Part shown: positions 1 through 9,021 of the stretch, piece after piece | How positions within the stretch are numbered: position 1 is the stretch's first letter | How the letters are laid out: every line of letters starts with the position of its first letter | NCBI GenBank assembly: GCA_030698385.1 | Contig: JAUYLZ010000021.1 | Coordinates: 1 to 34,026, forward strand | Direction of reading: 5' to 3' | DNA: 34,026 nucleotides | Source of the DNA: a bacterium | Lineage (GTDB): Bacteria > Patescibacteriota > Patescibacteriia > Patescibacteriales > XYC2-FULL-47-12 | Made by a program: the position numbers and the translations under genes | The notes under the pieces: model-generated | What the model was told of the DNA's origin: nothing | What the model saw: the letters and a program-made list of their open reading frames with translations, nothing else | The model's database searches: none

Positions 1-405
1 ATCGGCGTTCGTATGCCACACCACTCTATCACTCATGCGATAAAGTTTTTTATCCGGCAGTTCAACAACTACCACATCTTGAGGCTCTATAATGTATGGC
101 TTCCTGCCAGGAATCATTGAGTTACTGACAAAATAGCCAATTACCTCTAGTTGAATTTCCTGGTCTTTAGCAACTTTAATATATTCAGGCTCTATTTTGA
201 AAGTAATGGGGCTTCCATTACCTTCAATATACACGACAAAATCAGCGTCAATTTTTTCCGATGATGGCCACAAAAACCATAAACTTAAAGAGATTATGAC
301 GAGCGCAATAATACAAACTACTTTTTTATTGAGCCACTTGTTTTCTTTGGCCATCTCCCATGTGCCATTGCTGATAACCAATTTCTTCTCGTTGTTCAGT
401 CCCAT
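1..405 (-). CDS. Partial CDS (runs off left edge): membrane-anchored protein with one N-terminal TM segment, hypothetical
   Basis: Reverse-strand reading from ATG at 405-403 is open to the window edge: MGLNNEKKLVISNGTWEMAKENKWLNKKVVCIIALVIISLSLWFLWPSSEKIDADFVVYIEGNGSPITFKIEPEY... Strong SD (AGAAGGAG) upstream; 3 nt after the stop of the next gene. Not in the ORF track because it has no in-window stop. Confidence 0.75.
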   Translation of the reverse strand, partial: MGLNNEKKLVISNGTWEMAKENKWLNKKVVCIIALVIISLSLWFLWPSSEKIDADFVVYIEGNGSPITFKIEPEYIKVAKDQEIQLEVIGYFVSNSMIPGRKPYIIEPQDVVVVELPDKKLYRMSDRVVWHTNAD

Positions 406-408
406 GAT

Positions 409-1665
409 CTATCTCCTTCTTATTTTTTTAAATAACCAGCGTAAAAGGTCGGCTATTTCTTTAAAGGCCAATAACCCTTCAAATGTTACCGAACCTTTTT
501 CTTTCATTTCTTTCAGAAATCCGCTATTTATACTTGCATCGCCTCTCCACCAATTAGCGACTTCCCCAAATCCATTGCGACCGACTAACAGTAACGCTAG
601 CGTGCCCCATAGTATTATTCCTTCTAAACAACCGATAATACTAAAGGGAGGAACAATGGAATTCCAAATATAAATTGGATTAAGATACGTAAACAGATAT
701 AAGTAAGACTGTTCATTCAATCTGTTTATATTAACTAAGTTGTCATTCAAAGAAGACACATCAACGGTTGTTGATGTTAACCAAATATAGGGAGAGGTTA
801 TAATTTTTGTTAAGAGAAGTACAATATATAATACCATTAAATAAACAGATAAAAGCACTAGCCAAAGAGGATGGCTGTTAGAAATGCTTTTTTCATATAC
901 ACCCCCTTTTTCTGTATTAACATAATATCTCTTGTCATATATTTCCTCCCTCCAAAAGCTTAGGGGGTCAACTATCATGAAGATAATTACTCCCATAACT
1001 AGGCTTCTGATAAATATTTCACTATTAAATATTAGCGCATAAATAATAGGAATACTTATAATGAAACTAATCAAAGCCATCGCATCAATTTTTGACCATT
1101 CTCTATTTTTAATTTCCTTTAAGTCGTCAATTATAAAGAAAATTGCAATAGCTAGAAAAATTAAATTTACAATGACCGGCGAGAAAAAAAGCATGAATAA
1201 TAGAAAAGCGCCAAACACATAAGTTCCAATTATATGTTTTTGCATATTATTCGTTTTTGCCTTTTCTTTTTTTCTCATTGCAATTCTATCCGCCTCTGAT
1301 GCAAATTCAGGGATGGGCAAAAAATCAGTTTCCGCAAAAATTGTTGCGTAGCAATCTTTTCGACGCGCAATTATCTGTCTTTTTTGACCAACATTATTTT
1401 CCCACGGTATGTTTATAGAGCTTTTTACAAACCCATTACTACCGGTGGTAACGTGTAGGTCTTTATTTTGACACGAAATTTTGACGTTTACATTTGGCTC
1501 AATATTGTTATTTGAATCAAATGTATAAATATCATAGCTTATTTTGTATTCCTGTTTGGCCGGTGATTGACCGACCTCTCTAAGAATAATCTCCATTTTT
1601 TTTGTAGCCATCGTCTTTCCCGCTTTCCTATTTTTGACTTTTTTTTCTGTCTGTTCAGCCATCAT
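409..1665 (-). CDS. Hypothetical multi-pass membrane protein with soluble N-terminal (possibly Ig-like beta) domain
   Basis: 418 aa ORF, several hydrophobic segments, upstream SD-like AGGAGAAAGATG; N-terminal ~100 aa look like an extracellular beta domain (inference). Confidence 0.7.
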   Translation of the reverse strand: MMAEQTEKKVKNRKAGKTMATKKMEIILREVGQSPAKQEYKISYDIYTFDSNNNIEPNVNVKISCQNKDLHVTTGSNGFVKSSINIPWENNVGQKRQIIARRKDCYATIFAETDFLPIPEFASEADRIAMRKKEKAKTNNMQKHIIGTYVFGAFLLFMLFFSPVIVNLIFLAIAIFFIIDDLKEIKNREWSKIDAMALISFIISIPIIYALIFNSEIFIRSLVMGVIIFMIVDPLSFWREEIYDKRYYVNTEKGGVYEKSISNSHPLWLVLLSVYLMVLYIVLLLTKIITSPYIWLTSTTVDVSSLNDNLVNINRLNEQSYLYLFTYLNPIYIWNSIVPPFSIIGCLEGIILWGTLALLLVGRNGFGEVANWWRGDASINSGFLKEMKEKGSVTFEGLLAFKEIADLLRWLFKKIRRR

Positions 1666-1927
1666 CTTTCTCCTTTTATTTTTATTAAACGATTTAGTTC
1701 GCGACTATATATAGTCTATGCCTAAACCGTCTCATTATATCCTTCTTACCGTAAGATCTCAGAATCAAAGATTACTTATCTCCCGAGAAAATAAGAAGAA
1801 TATAGCGAGACAGTCTAGCTTGCCTCGCCTAAGAATTGGCGGGGATAAACCGTTTAATATATTTATTATGAAGACCGGAGCTACTTATTATTATAATATT
1901 GTCATGTGCGAACGGTTGAATCCTCAC

Positions 1928-1975
1928 GGGATTGCCACGTCGTCCCTTGTAAACTCGGGACTCCTCGCAATGACA
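1928..1975. repeat. Dispersed intergenic repeat, copy 1
   Basis: CGGGATTGCCACGTCGTCCCTTGTAAACTCGGGACTCCTCGCAATGACA; related to 11677-11715. Confidence 0.6.
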
Positions 1976-2227
1976 AAAATTAAACCCCCACGCCCTTACG
2001 GGCGCCGCTGCTTAGCTCCTCCTTTAATTTTTTTTAAAAAAAATGAGGGTAGCACCCATAAGAGTGTGAGGGTATAAGCCACGCCCAAAATACAATTAGG
2101 GCGGGTAAGCAGCTTGTCTTGTTTGTAGAGAACATCTTATAATTATTTTGTAGTATGGCATAAATAAAAAATATTGTCAAGATGATTGACAATATTTAGC
2201 TAATTTTAGATAAAATATTTTATTTTT

Positions 2228-2623
2228 TCAGCTCTTAGAATTGATAATTTGATTTAATTTTTTTAGGAGTTCTGTATAGACTGTTTTTATTTTTTCAGCA
2301 ATTTCATCAGCTTGCTGGCGGCCATAGACATGGGTAATGGTGTTGCGATCGTCAACCATGGCCAGAAATTTTTCTGTGTCCTCATCGCTGATGAGTTTGT
2401 TGCGGCGCAATTCACGAAAGCAGGTTTTTGGCGAAAATACATCCACGCCGAATTTTTCAAAGAGCATCACTTTTGCCGTTTTCCAGGCCGCATCAAAGGT
2501 GTATTCAAAACGTTTAATAATAGCGTCACGAACAATATCACTGGCCGGTTCATTGAGTATCTCGGTAAGCGTGGCGAGAGCTTTATTGAAATCCTCTTGT
2601 TTTAAATTCAACGTTTTATCCAT
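2228..2623 (-). CDS. HEPN / nucleotidyltransferase substrate-binding protein (HI0074/HepT-like)
   Basis: 131 aa; RNTITHVYG matches the RX4HXY HEPN motif; adjacent to and overlapping a minimal nucleotidyltransferase ORF. Confidence 0.85.
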   Translation of the reverse strand: MDKTLNLKQEDFNKALATLTEILNEPASDIVRDAIIKRFEYTFDAAWKTAKVMLFEKFGVDVFSPKTCFRELRRNKLISDEDTEKFLAMVDDRNTITHVYGRQQADEIAEKIKTVYTELLKKLNQIINSKS

Positions 2624-2895
2624 AGCACTTTATTATTATGCATTATATTGCGTTTAAATGAGTCTGAAACGTCATTAAAATTAATAACATCCACGAAGTA
2701 TGGCAAATTGGAATTTTCAAACTTGTCTTTTATTACGTTAATTTCCGCGTCGGTTATTTTTCCTCCCGCGCCAATATCAATATCACCGAAATGGCTTTTT
2801 GTTAAAGCCGAACCAAAGATAAAAAAAGTTGCTTTTTTTGGAGCAGATTGAACAATAATATCTTCAACTTTTTTCAAATAATTTTTTTTAATCAT
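2608..2895 (-). CDS. Minimal nucleotidyltransferase (MNT/MntA-like antitoxin family)
   Basis: 95 aa; FIFGSALTKSHFGDIDIG = GS...DxD nucleotidyltransferase signature; overlaps HEPN ORF start by 16 nt. Confidence 0.82.
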   Translation of the reverse strand: MIKKNYLKKVEDIIVQSAPKKATFFIFGSALTKSHFGDIDIGAGGKITDAEINVIKDKFENSNLPYFVDVINFNDVSDSFKRNIMHNNKVLWIKR

Positions 2896-2908
2896 TGCTG
2901 ACGCTTAG

Positions 2909-3304
2909 CTAAGGAATATACTTATTAAACTCCCGTTTTTCTTCCAATTCTTTTTTAATCGCGGGGAGCTTCTTTAGCCGGCGATAAATCGTGTAGAGCC
3001 AGACCGCGTGAATCAGGAACCAGATGAGAAACCAGAAGCGAGCTGAGAAAAACGCCGCGCCTTCATAGGTGAAGAAGAAAAGAAGCGCGCCGATTATTAG
3101 GCCGGTAACCGAGAAATTAAAAAAACTTCGCCAGACTTTTACATACAGGTCGCGGCCGAGCTTTTTTTGTTGGCGCCAGCTTACTATCAGCAAGAGGGCG
3201 AAAAATATGATTAATCCGATTAAGACATTGCGGAAGAGCGGCGTGAGCGCGCCGGGATTCATACTAAACCACATTTTTAGCGTTAGAAAGTTTGAGAAGT
3301 CCAT
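2909..3304 (-). CDS. Hypothetical membrane protein
   Basis: 131 aa with three hydrophobic segments. Confidence 0.6.
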   Translation of the reverse strand: MDFSNFLTLKMWFSMNPGALTPLFRNVLIGLIIFFALLLIVSWRQQKKLGRDLYVKVWRSFFNFSVTGLIIGALLFFFTYEGAAFFSARFWFLIWFLIHAVWLYTIYRRLKKLPAIKKELEEKREFNKYIP

Positions 3305-3339
3305 ATATTTTTATTTTAATCTTTTTTTATATTCGTTGA

Positions 3340-3894
3340 TTATAGCTTTTGGAATATTATGCCAAAGTGATATTGGCCGGCTTTGAATTCTTCAACTAGA
3401 TTTAGGCGCAGGCGATCAGCCACTTTTAGCAGATTTTCTTTGTTTACCCTTTCTTGAATAGACGGTCCGAAGGGCGTGGCTATGTTGTTCCAGTCAATAA
3501 TGACGATTTTGCCGCCGACTTTTGTCAGGCGGATTGCCTCCCGAATCATGTCGACTCTTTTGCTTGATTGGTATAATACATTAATTAATAGCGCTACGTC
3601 AAGCGAGGCGGTTTCGATGTCGGTTGCTTTGAATATTTCAATGTTTGACCAGACGGTTTTTACTTGGCGCAAGTTTTCGTGCTGGGCGCGGTGGCGGATG
3701 TGGGCGAGACTGCTTTTCAAAATATCAACGCCGTAAATAACGCCCTCTTTGCCGACAAATGGCGCTATGGCAAAGACAAAATGTCCGGATGAGCCGCAGC
3801 CCAAATCAGCAACCCGCATAGACGCTCGCAAATTGGCCTTTTTTATAATTATTTGTGGATCAATTAGCGTATTGCCGCCGGTAATTGTCGCCAT
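3340..3894 (-). CDS. Class I SAM-dependent methyltransferase
   Basis: VADLGCGSSGHFVFAIAPFVG (motif I), VIYGVDI (motif II), GGKIVIIDW. Confidence 0.85.
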   Translation of the reverse strand: MATITGGNTLIDPQIIIKKANLRASMRVADLGCGSSGHFVFAIAPFVGKEGVIYGVDILKSSLAHIRHRAQHENLRQVKTVWSNIEIFKATDIETASLDVALLINVLYQSSKRVDMIREAIRLTKVGGKIVIIDWNNIATPFGPSIQERVNKENLLKVADRLRLNLVEEFKAGQYHFGIIFQKL

Positions 3895-4012
3895 GATAGT
3901 TTATATAGTAGTTTATATATAATTTATTATACAAGAAAATGAGAGGTTGAGCAATTGAGCATTGGGTGTTTGTTGCCTAGAAAATAGTTTATTGAAGCAG
4001 GCCGGTTGCTTC

Positions 4013-4633
4013 TTAGTAATTCCTAGTCAGCTGTTTCACCGGTCGAAAGCTTCGCCGGTGTATCTCGCAGGGACCGTACAGCTTGAGCGCGTCCAGATGG
4101 AGTTTGGTGCCGTAGCCCTTGTGTTTGAGAAATTGATAAGCCGGATATTTTTTGTGCATTTCAGCCATAATGCGGTCGCGGGTAACTTTGGCGATAATTG
4201 AGGCGGCGGCAATGGAAAAAACCAAATTGTCCCCATTGACAATTGATTTTTGCGGCGATGAATAATTCGGCAGGGGCAAGTTTCCGTCTAGCAAAATCAA
4301 GCTTGGTTTCGTGCGCATATTACCCAGAGCCATTTTCATGGCCAGAAATGTCGCCTCCAGAATGTTGAGCCGGTCAATGGCGCGGTGGTCGCACATACCC
4401 ACGCCAAAACCGGCGGCTTGGCCGAGGATTAGCTCAAAGAGTTCCTCGCGTTTTTTGGCCGAGATTTTTTTTGAGTCTTTGACGGCGCTTAGTTCTTCAG
4501 GGACGCTGTCAAAATCAAACATAACCGCGCTGGCAACGACCGGCCCGGCTAGCGGTCCGCGCCCGGCTTCGTCAATGCCGGCGATTGAGGTATAGCCGTT
4601 TTTTCTTAAATTTAATTCGTAGGACAAGTCCAT
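4013..4633 (-). CDS. rnhB: Ribonuclease HII
   Basis: IAGIDEAGRGPLAGPVVASAV, KDSKKISAKKREEL, AAASIIAKVTRDRIM, HKGYGTKLH. Confidence 0.95.
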   Translation of the reverse strand: MDLSYELNLRKNGYTSIAGIDEAGRGPLAGPVVASAVMFDFDSVPEELSAVKDSKKISAKKREELFELILGQAAGFGVGMCDHRAIDRLNILEATFLAMKMALGNMRTKPSLILLDGNLPLPNYSSPQKSIVNGDNLVFSIAAASIIAKVTRDRIMAEMHKKYPAYQFLKHKGYGTKLHLDALKLYGPCEIHRRSFRPVKQLTRNY

Positions 4634-4710
4634 GGTTCATTAATGCAAGACGTAAGTTTAAAAATGCAAAATGACGGTGTGAATTTTTATTTGTATTTTT
4701 TCATTTTTCA

Positions 4711-5100
4711 TTATGCGAATGGCCACCACGAGGTCTGTTTCTTTGGTTTTTCTCCGATCACATCTTCAAATGTTTCTTTGCTCGAGCGTTGCGCTTTTTG
4801 CTGGATGATATTGACATGAATTCGGTCAAGTTCATCATTGATAATTGAGCCGTCATATTCGCCGGCATGCGCTCTCTGGCCTTCATAGCGAGTGGGGCGC
4901 TGGTCAAGATGAAGATTAAAAGTAACTTGGCCGCCCTGCTCAAAGATATAGCAATGAAGTCTGGGATAGTGGTTTTGCGTCAGACGGCGAGAATAGCTTT
5001 CTTTGCCGGTTCGGTAGTCGCGAATCAGCGTATAGCCAATATGGCGCATGAAGTGCGGGATGTTTTGGGAGAGTTGGTTGGAGTTGATAGTAAGACGCAT
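4711..5100 (-). CDS. Conserved-looking hypothetical protein
   Basis: 129 aa ORF starting MRLTINSNQLSQNIPHFMRHIGYTLIRDYRTGKESYSRR; basic and aromatic rich; no family named confidently. Confidence 0.7.
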   Translation of the reverse strand: MRLTINSNQLSQNIPHFMRHIGYTLIRDYRTGKESYSRRLTQNHYPRLHCYIFEQGGQVTFNLHLDQRPTRYEGQRAHAGEYDGSIINDELDRIHVNIIQQKAQRSSKETFEDVIGEKPKKQTSWWPFA

Positions 5101-5122
5101 AATAATTATTCTAATTTATCTA

Positions 5123-5581
5123 ATTAACCTAATTATTCTAAAGAATGTCCAGTGGCCAATGACTAAAGTTTTTTATTTTTGATTTTGTTATTGATGGCGT
5201 TAAAAATTAAATTCAGTTCATGCGCTTCCTGCCAGAGTGATCGTGCCTCATCTTTTAGATGAGGTATGGCAACAACAGTCATCCGTAGCCAGTGTTTTGT
5301 TTCCCTGGATTCCTTTTTGCAAATGCCAATTTTATGTTTGAAGTCTTTACCGGATTCAGCGTCATCTGCCTCACAGTAGTTAGCGCCAACGCTGGTGCCG
5401 GCAGCGACTAATTGTGGAATAATTCTTTGCGTAACTAGCGTAAGTGGGATTTTTTTAGAAAACGCAATAATTGCCTCACCAAACTTCGCTGTTCGTTCCT
5501 CAAGATCGTAAACACGGTTTTGATTATTAATTTTATTGGTCATTTTTTAGGTCAATTAGAAATTAGAATAATTAGGTTAAT
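5123..5581. repeat. 19-bp perfect inverted repeats flanking the four-helix-bundle (IVP) gene
   Basis: ATTAACCTAATTATTCTAA (5123-5141) and its exact reverse complement TTAGAATAATTAGGTTAAT (5563-5581). Confidence 0.85.
5163..5543 (-). CDS. Four helix bundle protein (23S rRNA intervening-sequence protein family)
   Basis: 126 aa; RIIPQLVAAGTSVGANYCEADDAESGKDFKHKIGICKKESRETKHWL is characteristic of the IVP/S23 family. Confidence 0.9.
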   Translation of the reverse strand: MTNKINNQNRVYDLEERTAKFGEAIIAFSKKIPLTLVTQRIIPQLVAAGTSVGANYCEADDAESGKDFKHKIGICKKESRETKHWLRMTVVAIPHLKDEARSLWQEAHELNLIFNAINNKIKNKKL

Positions 5582-5585
5582 TTTT

Positions 5586-6521
5586 TTAAGTGCTTTGCGT
5601 TTGTAGCCATCGTTCCGCCGCCATCGCCGCCATACAGCCGAAACCGGCCGAGGTGATCGCCTGGCGATAGGTGAAGTCCACGCAGTCGCCGGCCGCGAAA
5701 ACGCCCGCAATGTCGGTAAAAACATTTTCATGGGTTTTGATATAGCCAGCTTTGTCATCAAGAGTGATTTGGCCCCTGAAGATTTCGGTATTGGGAATAT
5801 GTCCAATGGCAAAGAAAAGGGCGTTAATCTCCAGATTTTTTTCGGCATTGGTTTGATTGTTTTTTATCCTGACGCCGGTTAATTTTTCCTCGCCTAAGTA
5901 TTCGATAACTTCGCTGTTCCACAGCACTTCTATTTTGTCGTTTTCCAGCGTTCTTTTTTTCATAATTTCCGAGGCGGGGAATTTATCTTTGCGGTAAATG
6001 ATGTAAACTTTTTTGGCTAGGCCGGAGAGGAAAGTGCTTTCTTCCATAGCGCTGTCGCCGCCGCCGATGACCGCTACAATTTTATCTTTATAAAAAAAGC
6101 CGTCGCAGGTGGCGCAAGTATGGACGCCGCGGCTCCAGAGATCTTTTTCCCGCGGGAGTTCCAATGTGCGCGAACCGGCGCCGGTGGTAATGATTATTGC
6201 TTTGGCCTGGTACTTTGTCTCGCCGACCCAGATTTTTTTCACATCGCCGGTTAAATCTGCCTTGGTCGCAACTTCAAATTTCACCTCCGCGCCGAAGCGT
6301 TCAGACTGTTTTTGCATTCGCGCCATCAGCTCCGGTCCTTTGATGCCTTCGACAAAACCGGGGAAGTTTTCAACTTCAGTCGTGGTTGTTAGTTGCCCTC
6401 CCGGCTGCGGTCCGGCCAAAACCAGTGGTTTCAGATTTGCTCGCGCGGCGTAAATAGCGGCCGTATAACCGGCCGGGCCGGAACCGACAATGATTAGGCT
6501 TCTGTTTATTTTATTATTCAT
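5586..6521 (-). CDS. trxB: Thioredoxin-disulfide reductase
   Basis: GSGPAGYTAAIYAARA, CATCDG redox motif, GGGDSAMEE, GVFAAGDCVD. Upstream in-frame ATG at 6548 is also possible. Confidence 0.93.
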   Translation of the reverse strand: MNNKINRSLIIVGSGPAGYTAAIYAARANLKPLVLAGPQPGGQLTTTTEVENFPGFVEGIKGPELMARMQKQSERFGAEVKFEVATKADLTGDVKKIWVGETKYQAKAIIITTGAGSRTLELPREKDLWSRGVHTCATCDGFFYKDKIVAVIGGGDSAMEESTFLSGLAKKVYIIYRKDKFPASEIMKKRTLENDKIEVLWNSEVIEYLGEEKLTGVRIKNNQTNAEKNLEINALFFAIGHIPNTEIFRGQITLDDKAGYIKTHENVFTDIAGVFAAGDCVDFTYRQAITSAGFGCMAAMAAERWLQTQST

Positions 6522-6691
6522 ATAATTTATAATTTTAAAAAAAATCAATTATTTTGTTAATTCTTACTTATTTTATATCAAAATGCTATAAATAGCAATT
6601 AATAATTGACTTTTATGAAGAATTCTACTAAAGTAATAGTAATAATTTGAATCCCATTATTTTATTGGAGTCTTTTTAATATTTTTCAAAA

Positions 6692-8665
6692 ATGAACATA
6701 ACCGACCTGGCCAGAAAATTAAAAATACCAACCAGTGAGCTGCTTGAAAAGCTGCCCCAGCTTGGTTTTGATATTGGTAAAAAAGCGATTAAAATCAACG
6801 ACATGACCGCGCATAAGATTTTGACCAACTGGCCGCAGTATCAGCGCAAGCTTAAGTACGCGCAAGAACAAGCCAGTATTAATGAAACAAACCAATCAAC
6901 TTTGCCGGCAGAAAAAAAAGTGGTCAAAATACCAAAATTTATTACGGTCAAGGATTTTGCCGCCTTAGCTGATATTGGCGTCAGCAAGGTTTTGGGAGAA
7001 TTAATGAAAAATGGCATTTTTGTATCAATGAATGAAAAAATCGACTCTGACGCGGCTATGATTATTGGCGAGGATCTTAATATTGAAGTAGTTGTTTCCG
7101 AAAACGAAGCAGACGCTGAAAATAATGACAGAAACAGAGTGCAGGAGGCTATTGCCACCGAAAGCGGCGATTCTTTGACCGAGCGTCCGCCGGTAATAGT
7201 TGTCATGGGCCATGTTGACCATGGCAAGACAAAACTGCTGGATACGATTCGCAAAACCGATGTTGTTGCCGGTGAAGCCGGCGGCATTACTCAGCATATT
7301 GGCGCGTACCAAATAGAGCGTAATGGCAAAAAAATTACCTTTATTGATACGCCGGGGCATGAGGTCTTTACGGCTATGCGCAGCCGCGGCGCCAAAGTAG
7401 CCGATATCGCGATTCTAGTCGTCGCCGCTGACGATGGCGTCAAACCGCAGACACTTGAGGCTTGCCGCATAATTGAACAGACAAAAATTCCCTTTGTTGT
7501 CGCTATCAACAAAATTGATAAGCCGGAAGCCGATCTTGACCGCACCAAAAGCGAACTGTCAAACAAACTCAATATAACGCCGGAAGATTGGGGCGGAAAA
7601 ATCATGTGTCTGCCGATTTCGGCGCTAAACGGAGACGGCATTGACAGCTTGCTGGACTCATTATTGCTGTTGCTTGAGATGGGCAAAGACAAAATTGTCG
7701 CCAATGCCGGCGCACCGGCGATGGGTACGGTCATTGAGTCGCATGTTGACAGGGGCGAAGGGCCGGTGGCCACTATCCTTATTCAGAATGGAACATTAAG
7801 AGTCGGCGATGTTTTGCTGTTGGGCGATCAGCCTTTGGGCAAAGTCCGCGTTATGAAAGATTATGCCGACCGCGCTTTGTCTGAGGCCAAGCCGTCAACG
7901 CCGGTGCGTATTGCCGGCTTGAAGTCCGCTCCGGCGGTTGGTGATATTGTTTCGGTTGCTTTCGGCGACAAAAAAATAAGGCTTAACAAAGTAAAAAAGA
8001 ATATTTCATCAAAAAGTAAATCGACCGTCATGGATTCAGACAGCGATAGCGCCGCCAAAATTAATGTCATTATCAAAAGCGATATGCTTGGTTCAGCTGA
8101 AGCGATTGAAGAGGCATTGGAGAAGTTAAATACCAAAGATGTAAAAGTTAAAATTGTCAAAAAAGGCCTAGGTCCCGTAACCGAAAGCGATGTTGAGCAA
8201 GCGCAGGCCAGTAGCGCGTTTATTGCCGGTTTTCACGTAACCACGCCGCACACCGTACAGACTTTGGCGCGCGATGAGGGTGTGGAAATCAAGCATTACA
8301 AAATTATTTATGAACTCGTTGATGATATCAAGGCAAAAATGAAAGAAGTCTTGGGCGTGGAGATTATCAAAGTTGATCTGGGCGAAGCCGTGGTGCTCGC
8401 AATATTCAAAACTGAAAATAAGTCTCAAATTATCGGCGCCGAAGTAGACAAGGGCGTGATTGAGAATAAGGCGAAAATAATGGTTCTGCGCAACGGCGAA
8501 CTTATCACCGATGGCGAAATCATCAGATTGCAAGCCGGCAAACAAGATGTCAATTCGGTTGAGAATGGACAAGAATGCGGCATTGAGTTCAAAGGCGCTC
8601 CGTTGATAAAAATTGGCGATACTCTAAAAGTTTACAAAGAAGAAGAAGTGCAAAAGAAATTTTAA
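6692..8665 (+). CDS. infB: Translation initiation factor IF-2
   Basis: VVVMGHVDHGKTKLLD, AGGITQHIGAY, DTPGHEVF, NKID; C-terminal IF2 domains present; followed by rbfA. Confidence 0.98.
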   Translation: MNITDLARKLKIPTSELLEKLPQLGFDIGKKAIKINDMTAHKILTNWPQYQRKLKYAQEQASINETNQSTLPAEKKVVKIPKFITVKDFAALADIGVSKVLGELMKNGIFVSMNEKIDSDAAMIIGEDLNIEVVVSENEADAENNDRNRVQEAIATESGDSLTERPPVIVVMGHVDHGKTKLLDTIRKTDVVAGEAGGITQHIGAYQIERNGKKITFIDTPGHEVFTAMRSRGAKVADIAILVVAADDGVKPQTLEACRIIEQTKIPFVVAINKIDKPEADLDRTKSELSNKLNITPEDWGGKIMCLPISALNGDGIDSLLDSLLLLLEMGKDKIVANAGAPAMGTVIESHVDRGEGPVATILIQNGTLRVGDVLLLGDQPLGKVRVMKDYADRALSEAKPSTPVRIAGLKSAPAVGDIVSVAFGDKKIRLNKVKKNISSKSKSTVMDSDSDSAAKINVIIKSDMLGSAEAIEEALEKLNTKDVKVKIVKKGLGPVTESDVEQAQASSAFIAGFHVTTPHTVQTLARDEGVEIKHYKIIYELVDDIKAKMKEVLGVEIIKVDLGEAVVLAIFKTENKSQIIGAEVDKGVIENKAKIMVLRNGELITDGEIIRLQAGKQDVNSVENGQECGIEFKGAPLIKIGDTLKVYKEEEVQKKF

Positions 8666-8669
8666 TCAT

Positions 8670-8996
8670 ATGTCGCAGCGAATGCCAAAAGTTAATGAAT
8701 TGCTCAGATCAAACATCGCGCAGATAATTGAGCGGGAATTGGAGTTTCCTAATTCTTTGGTTACGGTCACTAATGTAGACTGCGCTTCTGATTTTGGCAG
8801 CGCCAATGTCTGGATATCAATTCTGCCGGCAAATAAAACCGGATCAACCATCAAGCAGTTGCGCGGAAAAAGCAACTTTGTCCGTTCAAAATTATCAGCG
8901 TTGATTCGTCTGCGCCGCCTGCCGGAATTGAGGTTTGTTATAGATGACACCGAAGAACACGCGTCAGAAATTGAAAAAATTATTGCTCAGTTTTAA
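8670..8996 (+). CDS. rbfA: Ribosome-binding factor A
   Basis: MSQRMPKVNELLRSNIAQIIERELEF...; immediately downstream of infB. Confidence 0.93.
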   Translation: MSQRMPKVNELLRSNIAQIIERELEFPNSLVTVTNVDCASDFGSANVWISILPANKTGSTIKQLRGKSNFVRSKLSALIRLRRLPELRFVIDDTEEHASEIEKIIAQF

Positions 8997-9021
8997 TTTA
9001 CTTTAATTTTTTTATAAAAAA

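Noticed and set aside
197-673. 158-aa plus-strand ORF
   Set aside because: Antisense to two better-supported minus-strand CDSs (1-405 and 409-1665); low-complexity translation.
1718-2077. 119-aa plus-strand ORF
   Set aside because: Spans intergenic repeats and hairpins, no SD or recognisable domain; treated as noncoding.
5552-5848. 98-aa minus-strand ORF overlapping trxB
   Set aside because: Alternate frame of the well-supported trxB.
6841-8572. Several minus-strand ORFs opposite infB
   Set aside because: Shadow ORFs of a highly confident infB; no domain signatures.
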